A stretch of 11,026 nucleotides of DNA, from contig CAKOXP010000026.1 of the NCBI GenBank assembly GCA_934130175.1, positions 1-11,026 of the forward strand. Direction: 5' to 3'. The notes under the pieces are model-generated. The model was not told the origin of the DNA. It did no database searches and saw only the letters and a list, made by a program, of their open reading frames with translations. Shown here piece by piece: positions 1-4,780 of this stretch. Source of the DNA: an uncultured Bacilli bacterium (GTDB lineage: Bacteria; Bacillota_I; Bacilli_A; RF39; UBA660). The position numbers and the translations under genes were made by a program. The first letter of the stretch is position 1; every line of letters begins with the position of its first letter.

Positions 1-26
1 CTTATATAAATTATTATAGCAATTAA

Positions 27-65
27 AAAAGTAGATCACATTCTATTTTTGTGTCTACTTTTATT
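27..65 (+). terminator. Intrinsic terminator of an upstream gene
   Basis: The arm AAAAGTAGA (27-35) pairs with TCTACTTTT (54-62). After a bulged T at 36, CACA (37-40) pairs with TGTG (50-53), giving a stem of about 13 bp with a 9-nt loop. A T-rich run follows. The left flank is A-rich, so the structure could also terminate transcription from the right. The gene it serves lies outside the window. In B. subtilis the gene before rsmA is rnmV, but nothing here shows that. Confidence 0.75.
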
Positions 66-98
66 TTATCAGTTCAACTATAAAATACTTCTTTTTTT

Positions 99-107
99 TG
101 TTATAAT
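99..107 (+). promoter_or_regulatory. Extended -10 promoter for rsmA
   Basis: TGTTATAAT (99-107) is a perfect extended -10 element (TGnTATAAT). There is no good -35 at the usual distance; the hexamer 17 bp upstream is TATAAA. The expected transcription start is near 114, so the leader before the ATG at 126 would be only about 12 nt, beginning just before the GGTGAT ribosome binding site (117-122). Confidence 0.6.
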
Positions 108-125
108 AACTTTAGTGGTGATATT

Positions 126-923
126 ATGGAAGATTTTAACTTTAAGAAAAAATTTGGACAAAACTTTTTAAAAGATATTAATATAGTAAGGAAGATTGCA
201 AATACTGCTTCAATTACTTCAAAAGATTTAGTTATTGAAGTAGGTCCAGGTAAAGGTATTTTAACTAAGGAATTAGCAAAACTTTCTAAAAAAGTTATAG
301 CTTATGAAATAGATACTGAACTAACTGATTATTTAAATGAATTAAAGAAAGAATATCCTAATATAGAAGTGATTTATGGAGACTTTATAAAAAGTGATAT
401 TGTTAGTGATATAAAAAATGAAGAATATGAAAATATCTATTTTGTTAGTAATGTTCCTTATTATATAACTACTCCTATATTAATGAAGATTATGGATACA
501 GATATATATTTTAATAAAATAGTAATGATGGTTCAAAAAGAGGTGGGAGATCGTTTTTCAGCAAGACCTAAAACTAAAGAATATAATTCTTTAACAGTAT
601 ATTTAAATTACTTTTTTGATGTAAAGAAGGAGTTTGTTGTAAATAGAAAAGAATTTACTCCAGTACCAAATGTTGATAGTGTTGTTGTTTCTTTTACAAG
701 AAAAAAAGAGTTACTTGAATTAAATGATAAGAATCATTTCTTTAAATTAGTTAGAGATAGTTTTCAATATAAAAGAAAAACTATTAGGAATAACTTAAAA
801 GGATATGATTTAGAACTAGTAGATAGCGTTTTAAAGGAATATAATTTTTCTTTGAGTTCTAGGGCAGAAGAATTACCAGTTATAGTATTTGTTAAAATAA
901 GTAATGCTTTAACTGAGGAATAA
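126..923 (+). CDS. rsmA: 16S rRNA (adenine1518/1519-N6)-dimethyltransferase RsmA (KsgA)
   Basis: This enzyme uses S-adenosylmethionine to dimethylate two adjacent adenines in the 3'-terminal helix of 16S rRNA late in 30S assembly. The 265-residue protein shows the family signature FGQNFLKD (10-17), the SAM-binding loop VIEVGPGKGILT (36-47), an acidic residue after the second strand (YEID, 60-63), GDF (85-87) and the catalytic NVPYYITTPI (109-118). In most relatives the last reads NLPYYIT, so the Val is a mild variant. QYKRKTIRNNL (214-224) belongs to the C-terminal rRNA-binding domain. At 265 residues it is slightly short; B. subtilis KsgA is about 290. The ATG at 126 is preceded by GGTGAT with 3-nt spacing. 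yabG follows after a short gap, as in Bacillus. Confidence 0.97.
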   Translation: MEDFNFKKKFGQNFLKDINIVRKIANTASITSKDLVIEVGPGKGILTKELAKLSKKVIAYEIDTELTDYLNELKKEYPNIEVIYGDFIKSDIVSDIKNEEYENIYFVSNVPYYITTPILMKIMDTDIYFNKIVMMVQKEVGDRFSARPKTKEYNSLTVYLNYFFDVKKEFVVNRKEFTPVPNVDSVVVSFTRKKELLELNDKNHFFKLVRDSFQYKRKTIRNNLKGYDLELVDSVLKEYNFSLSSRAEELPVIVFVKISNALTEE

Positions 924-945
924 TTCTTTTTTTTTGTCATAGTAT
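918..945 (+). promoter_or_regulatory. Possible mother-cell sigma (SigE/SigK-type) promoter of yabG
   Basis: GAATAAT (918-924) matches the SigE -35 consensus KMATATT at six of seven positions. After 13 bp comes CATAGTAT (938-945), which carries the CATA core shared by SigE and SigK -10 elements (CATACAnT, CATAnnnTA). The SigK -35 dinucleotide AC is not at the expected distance, so SigE fits better. The predicted start falls near 951-953, at the ribosome binding site of yabG. yabG is a mother-cell gene in B. subtilis. The match is short and could be chance in AT-rich DNA. Confidence 0.35.
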
Positions 946-962
946 TAATTTGGGTGATACTA

Positions 963-1757
963 TTGAATTTTAAAATAGGTGATGTTGTTAGTAGAAAGTC
1001 TTATAATAATGATATTATATTTGAAATAGTTGATATCGATAGAGGTAATGATATTGTAACTTTAAAGGGTGTTGATTTAAGGTTATATGCAGACTGTTCA
1101 ATAGAAGATTTAAAACATGAAGAAAAAGAATTAGATACAGTTAGAGAAGATAGAAAAATAATAACAGACAACATTAAGAGTATAGAGCTCAATCGTGATA
1201 AATTTTTCTTTTTACCAGGGGTAATAGTTCATTTAGATAGTGATCCTTTTTTTCTAGAAAGATGTATTAACTTTTACCATGATTTAAATGTAAAAGCATA
1301 TGGTTTTGTAGTAAAAGAAGATGAACTTTCTAGTAGAATTGAAAACTATTTAGAACAATATAATCCTGATATTTTAGTAATTACTGGTCATGATGCTTAT
1401 TACAAAAAGAAAAATGATACTAGTAATTTAGATAATTATCAGAATTCTAAAAATTTTGTTAAGGCTGTAAAGACAGCTAGAAAATATGAAAAGGATCAAA
1501 ATAAATTAATTATAATATCAGGAGCATGTCAATCTAATTACGAAGAGTTAATTAGAGCAGGTGCCAATTTTGCATCGAGTCCTAAAAGAATAAATATTCA
1601 TGCTCTTGATCCTGCGATAATTGCTTCAAGTGTTGCTTTATCAGTTAATAGTAAGAGTATAGATTTATTATCAGTAATAGAAAAAACTAAATATGGTTCA
1701 GATGGTATAGGTGGAATAATTACTAATGGAACAATGTTTGTGGGGTATCCAAGATGA
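963..1757 (+). CDS. yabG: Sporulation-specific cysteine protease YabG (peptidase family U57)
   Basis: YabG is a mother-cell protease that processes spore coat and other spore proteins during late sporulation. The N-terminus NFKIGDVVSRKSY is the conserved start of the family. The middle and C-terminal parts match family blocks: FFFLPGVIVHLDSDP, ITGHDAYY, SGACQSNYEELIRAGANFASSP, INIHALDP and a terminal GTMFVGYPR. The likely catalytic residues are the His of ITGHD (143 from the TTG start) and the Cys of GACQSN (189); this comes from my recollection of the Clostridioides enzyme and is not shown here. I choose the TTG at 963 because GGTGAT (953-958) lies 4 nt before it, the spacing seen at rsmA, and because it places the conserved motif at the N-terminus. 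The in-frame GTG at 954 lies inside that ribosome binding site. The protein is 264 residues, against about 290 in B. subtilis. It overlaps veg by 4 nt. Confidence 0.93.
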   Translation: MNFKIGDVVSRKSYNNDIIFEIVDIDRGNDIVTLKGVDLRLYADCSIEDLKHEEKELDTVREDRKIITDNIKSIELNRDKFFFLPGVIVHLDSDPFFLERCINFYHDLNVKAYGFVVKEDELSSRIENYLEQYNPDILVITGHDAYYKKKNDTSNLDNYQNSKNFVKAVKTARKYEKDQNKLIIISGACQSNYEELIRAGANFASSPKRINIHALDPAIIASSVALSVNSKSIDLLSVIEKTKYGSDGIGGIITNGTMFVGYPR

Positions 1758-1987
1758 ATATAGATAAGATAAGAAAATATATAAAAGAAAATAGAGGTAA
1801 TACTTTTGCTTTTAAATTTAAAGGTGCTAGAAACCAAATTGATGAGTTTATTGGAAAGATATTAGAATCATATAATTCAGTCTTTACTGTAAAACAATTA
1901 GGTAAGATAACAAGAGTTAAATCTTACAGCTATAATGATGTTTTAATAAATAATTTAGAAATAAAAGAAATTGCAATGAAAAAATAA
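1754..1987 (+). CDS. veg: Veg family protein (DUF1021)
   Basis: Veg is a small protein of Bacillota, strongly expressed in vegetative B. subtilis and reported there to stimulate biofilm matrix genes; its molecular activity is not settled. The 77-residue product has the family layout: a lysine-rich N-terminal helix, the central GKILESYNSVFTVKQ and the C-terminal RVKSYSYNDVLINNLEI, which matches RVSYSYADILTETVEL of B. subtilis Veg. It is slightly shorter than the 86-residue Bacillus protein. The ATG overlaps the yabG stop as ATGA (1754-1757), with only a weak GTGGGG upstream, so translation is probably coupled to yabG. I see no convincing promoter inside the end of yabG. The gene ends inside an intrinsic terminator. 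Assignment rests on the SYSY block, the size and the position after yabG. Confidence 0.88.
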   Translation: MNIDKIRKYIKENRGNTFAFKFKGARNQIDEFIGKILESYNSVFTVKQLGKITRVKSYSYNDVLINNLEIKEIAMKK

Positions 1988-2005
1988 AATTTTATTGCAA
2001 TTTTT
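1968..2005 (+). terminator. Intrinsic terminator of the yabG-veg unit
   Basis: AAATTGCAATGAAA (1968-1981) pairs with TTTTATTGCAATTT (1990-2003), a 14-bp stem with one G-U pair and an 8-nt loop that runs into TTTTT (2001-2005). The veg stop codon TAA (1985-1987) lies in the loop, so the hairpin forms from coding sequence. Confidence 0.8.
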
Positions 2006-2023
2006 ATATTAATATTATAAAAT
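1995..2023 (+). promoter_or_regulatory. SigA-type promoter of spoVG
   Basis: TTGCAA (1995-2000) and TAAAAT (2018-2023) are separated by 17 bp. The -35 lies in the 3' arm of the veg terminator. A start near 2030 would place a small hairpin (2031-2048) at the very 5' end of the mRNA. No SigH-type promoter (AGGAnnn, then GAAT), known for B. subtilis spoVG, is visible. Confidence 0.55.
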
Positions 2024-2030
2024 GATACTA

Positions 2031-2048
2031 GAAAGTAGTAATACTTTT
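2031..2048 (+). other. 5'-leader stem-loop of spoVG mRNA
   Basis: GAAAGTA (2031-2037) pairs with TACTTTT (2042-2048) around a GTAA loop, which is a GNRA-type tetraloop in RNA. The outermost pair is G-U. The hairpin ends directly before the Shine-Dalgarno AAGGAGGA (2049-2056) and starts at the predicted transcription start. It may stabilise the mRNA by shielding its 5' end. Confidence 0.45.
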
Positions 2049-2062
2049 AAGGAGGACAATAT

Positions 2063-2341
2063 ATGAAGATAACATCAGTAAATGTACGTAAGATTGAAAA
2101 AGAAGGATCACGTATGAAGGGAATTGCATCAGTATTATTAGATGATAGTTTTGCAGTTCATGATATTAGAATTATTGAAGGAGATAATGGCTTATTCATA
2201 GCAATGCCAAGTCGTAAGACAGCTACTGGAGGATATAGAGATATCGCTCATCCAATTAATCCAGAAGTAAGAGCAATGTTTGAAGATGCTATTATTGATG
2301 CTTATAATAAAGCAGAAGATGAAGTAGCAGTAGAAGAATAA
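2063..2341 (+). CDS. spoVG: SpoVG family nucleic-acid-binding regulator
   Basis: SpoVG is a small site-specific DNA- and RNA-binding regulator found across Bacillota. In Bacillus it affects septation and cortex formation; in non-spore-formers it affects capsule, virulence and envelope genes. The 92-residue protein matches along its full length: MKITSVNVRKIEKEGSRMKG at the N-terminus, LLDDSFAVHDIRIIEG, LFIAMPSRKTATGGYRDIAH and a C-terminal INPEVRAMFEDAIIDAY helix, followed by an acidic tail. The length agrees with the family. The ribosome binding site AAGGAGGACA (2049-2058) is the strongest in this part of the window. Three of six Arg codons are CGT where neighbouring genes mostly use AGA, consistent with high expression. 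The gene stands alone between its own promoter and terminator. Confidence 0.98.
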   Translation: MKITSVNVRKIEKEGSRMKGIASVLLDDSFAVHDIRIIEGDNGLFIAMPSRKTATGGYRDIAHPINPEVRAMFEDAIIDAYNKAEDEVAVEE

Positions 2342-2362
2342 GATGAGAAATCATCTTTTTTT
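2340..2362 (+). terminator. Intrinsic terminator of spoVG
   Basis: AAGATGA (2340-2346) pairs with TCATCTT (2351-2357) around a GAAA tetraloop (GNRA type), followed by T's to 2362. The last two bases of the stop codon TAA (2339-2341) form the base of the stem. Confidence 0.8.
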
Positions 2363-2364
2363 AT

Positions 2365-2394
2365 GTCATAAATTTTTTAACTAAAACATATTAT
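2365..2394 (+). promoter_or_regulatory. Candidate SigE-type promoter of yabP-yabQ
   Basis: TCATAAA (2366-2372) resembles the SigE -35 consensus KMATATT. A 14-bp spacer leads to CATATTAT (2387-2394), which matches CATACAnT at C, A, T, A and the final T. Spacing is within the 13-15 bp known for SigE. yabP and yabQ belong to the SigE regulon in B. subtilis. The predicted start is near 2400, at the ribosome binding site, matching the short leaders elsewhere in the window. Confidence 0.5.
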
Positions 2395-2412
2395 TTTCTA
2401 GGAGGAAATAAT

Positions 2413-2703
2413 ATGGAAAAGCAAGATACAATAAATACATATAGTCATGGAGTTAGTTTAGTAGAAAGAAAAAATCTAATGATAACAGGAGTTAAAAAAG
2501 TAGAAAATTTTGATACTGAGCAATTTCTAATAGAAACAAGTATGGGATTTATTTTAGTAAAAGGACAAGAATTAGAACTAATAAAATTAGATACCGTTCA
2601 AGGAAATGTTTCAATAAGAGGTATAATTAATGGTATCAATTATTTAGAAGACAATGCCAAAAAGAGTAAAGAATCAAGTCTTTTCAATAAACTATTTAAA
2701 TAA
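2413..2703 (+). CDS. yabP: Sporulation protein YabP
   Basis: YabP belongs to the YabP/YqfC family of small proteins made in the mother cell during sporulation. The 96-residue product contains the family core HGVSLVERKNLMITGVKKVE (12-31), a central FDTEQFLIETSMGFILVKGQ (33-52) and the block LIKLDTVQGNVSIRGIING (56-74), followed by a charged tail. The DTVQGNVSIRG stretch is the part I recognise most firmly. YqfC is a paralogue with the same fold, but its partner is YqfD; the next gene here is yabQ, which settles the assignment. The ribosome binding site is AGGAGGAA (2400-2407). The stop TAA overlaps the ATG of yabQ by one base (TAATG). A SigE-type promoter candidate lies upstream. Confidence 0.93.
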   Translation: MEKQDTINTYSHGVSLVERKNLMITGVKKVENFDTEQFLIETSMGFILVKGQELELIKLDTVQGNVSIRGIINGINYLEDNAKKSKESSLFNKLFK

Positions 2704-3035
2704 TGGAATTAAAATTACAAATAATTTCACTAATATTTTCAACTTTTTATGGCATTGTTTTTTCTATATGTACTAATCTTAATTACAGATTTTTGTTTTC
2801 GAAAAATAAAGTATTTAAAATAGTATTTACAATAATATATATTATTGATTTTTCACTACTTTATTTTTTATTAATAAAGAAAATAAATCAGGGTGTTATT
2901 CATGAATATTTTTTACTTGCGATAGGAGTTGGTTATTTAATTAGTTTTATTAGTTTTACTGAAATAGTAAATAATTTTAAAGCTAAACTTAAAATAAAAT
3001 TAAAAAAAGTGTCAAGTAGACAAAAAAAATCTTAA
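2703..3035 (+). CDS. yabQ: Sporulation membrane protein YabQ (short form)
   Basis: YabQ is a mother-cell membrane protein needed for spore cortex formation in B. subtilis. The 110-residue product has about three hydrophobic segments (7-24, 38-59 and 68-88) and a very basic C-terminal tail (KAKLKIKLKKVSSRQKKS). LQIISLIFSTFYGIVFSIC at the N-terminus fits the family. It is much shorter than the roughly 210 residues of B. subtilis YabQ and lacks the later part; I see no frameshift, so this looks like a genuine short form. There is no Shine-Dalgarno before the ATG. Translation must depend on coupling through the TAATG overlap with yabP. No + strand terminator follows, so transcription could continue into divIC. 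The assignment relies on topology and position more than on residues. Confidence 0.85.
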   Translation: MELKLQIISLIFSTFYGIVFSICTNLNYRFLFSKNKVFKIVFTIIYIIDFSLLYFLLIKKINQGVIHEYFLLAIGVGYLISFISFTEIVNNFKAKLKIKLKKVSSRQKKS

Positions 3036-3040
3036 AATCA

Positions 3041-3068
3041 TTGTTTCCAAAGTAATTAGTGATATAAT
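3041..3068 (+). promoter_or_regulatory. SigA-type promoter of divIC
   Basis: TTGTTT (3041-3046), a 16-bp spacer and TATAAT (3063-3068). TG at 3060-3061 also makes the -10 an extended one (TGaTATAAT). The start is expected near 3075, with GTAGGTGAT (3081-3089) as ribosome binding site for the ATG at 3096. Confidence 0.7.
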
Positions 3069-3095
3069 ACACTTAAGAAAGTAGGTGATAATGAT

Positions 3096-3389
3096 ATGGC
3101 AAAGAAGAAAAAAAATAAAAAGAAACTAAAAAGAATGTTATTTTTAGGTGTGTCTTCTATTGCAATTATCATTGGAACTACTTATACGATTGGTAAATAT
3201 TGGGTTGAAATATATGATAAATATCAAGAAAAGAAAGAATTAAAGAAAAAGTTAGTTACCTTAAAAGAAAAAGAGGATGAATTAAAGGTTGATGCTTCTA
3301 AGTTACAAGATCCTGACTATATTGCAAGATATGCTAGAGAAAAGTATTCTTATTCAAAAGATGGGGAAATAATTCTACGAATTCCGTAG
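3096..3389 (+). CDS. divIC: Cell division protein DivIC (FtsB/DivIC septum formation initiator family)
   Basis: DivIC is a bitopic membrane protein of the divisome that forms a complex with FtsL and DivIB and helps activate septal peptidoglycan synthesis. The 97-residue protein has a lysine-rich cytoplasmic tail (1-13), one membrane segment (about 14-33), a coiled-coil stretch rich in Lys, Glu and Leu (about 39-68) and the family signature LQDPDYIARYAREKYSYSKDGEIIL (70-94; key residues DPDYIARYARE). The length is typical. The GGTGAT ribosome binding site is 6 nt from the ATG at 3096; the ATG at 3091 is out of frame. The position after yabQ matches B. subtilis. Its stop codon TAG lies in the 3' arm of a terminator. 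Confidence 0.94.
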   Translation: MAKKKKNKKKLKRMLFLGVSSIAIIIGTTYTIGKYWVEIYDKYQEKKELKKKLVTLKEKEDELKVDASKLQDPDYIARYAREKYSYSKDGEIILRIP

Positions 3390-3397
3390 GATTTTTT
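3373..3397 (+). terminator. Intrinsic terminator of divIC
   Basis: TTCTACG (3373-3379) pairs with CGTAGGA (3385-3391) around AATTC, with one G-U pair, followed directly by TTTTTT (3392-3397). The divIC stop TAG (3387-3389) is part of the stem. Confidence 0.75.
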
Positions 3398-3398
3398 G

Positions 3399-3427
3399 TT
3401 GATAAAAATTATAATTTTAGATAGAAT
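3399..3427 (+). promoter_or_regulatory. SigA-type promoter of tilS-ftsH
   Basis: TTGATA (3399-3404), exactly 17 bp, then TAGAAT (3422-3427). The start is expected near 3434, only about 11 nt before the tilS ATG and within TTGGTGATGA, the ribosome binding site. It begins immediately after the T-run of the divIC terminator. Confidence 0.65.
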
Positions 3428-3444
3428 AGAGTTGGTGATGATTT

Positions 3445-4767
3445 ATGGATATTGATATTTCTAAAGATTTTGAATTTAAAAATAATGATACAATTGTAAT
3501 TGGTTGTTCAACAGGACCAGATTCAATGGCACTATTTGATATGCTTTTAAAAATAAAGGATAGGTATAACTTAAAAATAATATGTGCTCATGTAAATCAT
3601 AATATTAGGAAACAGAGTATTGAAGAAGCTATATTTATCAAACAATTTTGTGAAGAAAAAAACATTATGTTAGAATCTATGACTATTGAAAAATATGGTG
3701 ATGATAACTTTCACAATGAAGCTAGAAATATCAGATATCATTTTTTTGAAAAAGTTATTGAAAAGTATGGAGCAAATTATTTAATGACTGCTCACCATGG
3801 AGATGACTTAATAGAAACAATCTTAATGAGAATTACTAGAGGTTCAAATCTAGAAGGATATAGTGGTTTTCATAAAATAGTAGATATGGGAAGTTATAAA
3901 ATAGTAAGACCATTAATTACTTATACTAAACAAGAATTAGAAGAATATGATAAATTAAATGGTGTTAAATATTACATAGATGATTCTAATTCAAAGATGA
4001 AATATACAAGAAACAGATATCGTAAATATGTTCTTCCTTTTCTAAAAGAAGAGGACCATCATGTCCATAAAAAATTTCTCAAATTTAGTAACAATCTAGA
4101 AGAAGCTGCTAGTTATATAGAAAAAGAAAGAGATAAATCATATAAAAAAGTAATAGATAAAAAGACAGGACATATCAAAATTGATTTATTTTTAGAATTA
4201 GATCCTTATATTCAAAAAGAAATACTATATTATATATTAGAAGATTATTATCAAGATGATTTGATACTTGTAAATGATAAACATATAGAATTATTACAAG
4301 GATTGATTACTTCTAGGAAGGCTAATAATGAGGTTAATTTACCAAATGAGATACTTGGTATTAAAAGTTATAACGATTTTTACTTAAAGAAAGAAACAGA
4401 AGAATTAACAGCTTATGAAATAGAATTTAGTGAATATGCAGAATTACCTAATCATCATAAAATTAAGAAAGTTTTAGAAGATGATGATACATCAAATAAT
4501 ATATGCAGATTATCTTCTAGTGAGATAGCTTTACCTTTAATTATTAGAACTAGAAAGTTAGGGGATAGAATTCAAGTTAAGGGTTTGAATGGTAAGAAGA
4601 AAGTAAAGGAAATATTTATTGAAGATAAAATTAGTTTACATGATAGAGATTTGTGGCCAATAGTTACTGATTCTGTTGGTAATATTGTTTGGATACCAGG
4701 CTTAAAAAAATCTAAATTTGATAAGTCAAAACAAGAAAACTATGATATAATAATGAAATACTGCTGA
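3445..4767 (+). CDS. tilS: tRNA(Ile)-lysidine synthase TilS
   Basis: TilS uses ATP and lysine to convert the wobble C34 of the CAU-anticodon tRNA-Ile to lysidine, so that the tRNA reads AUA rather than AUG. The need is real here because ATA is a common Ile codon in these genes. The 440-residue protein has the PP-loop STGPDS (22-27; the family usually has SGGxDS), HVNHNIR (49-55), AHHGDDLIETILMRITRG (116-133), YIDDSN (167-172) and TRNRYRKYVLPFL (178-190). A C-terminal TilS domain carries RTRKLGDRIQVKG (388-400). The length is normal. GGTGAT (3434-3439) lies 5 nt before the ATG. ftsH starts 13 nt after the stop with no terminator between, so the two genes should share a transcript. Confidence 0.95.
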   Translation: MDIDISKDFEFKNNDTIVIGCSTGPDSMALFDMLLKIKDRYNLKIICAHVNHNIRKQSIEEAIFIKQFCEEKNIMLESMTIEKYGDDNFHNEARNIRYHFFEKVIEKYGANYLMTAHHGDDLIETILMRITRGSNLEGYSGFHKIVDMGSYKIVRPLITYTKQELEEYDKLNGVKYYIDDSNSKMKYTRNRYRKYVLPFLKEEDHHVHKKFLKFSNNLEEAASYIEKERDKSYKKVIDKKTGHIKIDLFLELDPYIQKEILYYILEDYYQDDLILVNDKHIELLQGLITSRKANNEVNLPNEILGIKSYNDFYLKKETEELTAYEIEFSEYAELPNHHKIKKVLEDDDTSNNICRLSSSEIALPLIIRTRKLGDRIQVKGLNGKKKVKEIFIEDKISLHDRDLWPIVTDSVGNIVWIPGLKKSKFDKSKQENYDIIMKYC

Positions 4768-4780
4768 AGGAGTGATTTTA

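Noticed and set aside
915..930. Terminator at the end of rsmA
   Set aside because: The GAGGAA/TTCTTT pairing has two G-U pairs and a 3-nt loop, too weak despite the following T's.
954..962. GTG start of yabG at 954
   Set aside because: It lies inside the GGTGAT ribosome binding site; the TTG at 963 has proper spacing and gives the conserved N-terminus.
1001..1837. Antisense reading frames across yabG, veg, ftsH, dusB and lysS
   Set aside because: They have no ribosome binding sites or family motifs and mirror strong coding frames on the + strand.
1988..2062. SigH-type promoter for spoVG
   Set aside because: No AGGAnnn box with GAAT at 11-12 bp is present, although SigH controls spoVG in B. 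subtilis.
3009..3030. Minus-strand terminator after yabQ
   Set aside because: Only a 4-bp stem (TGTC/GACA) with a reverse-strand T-run, and no minus-strand gene in the window would use it.
4772..4780. GTG start of ftsH at 4772
   Set aside because: It overlaps AAGGAGTGAT, the ribosome binding site of the ATG at 4781.
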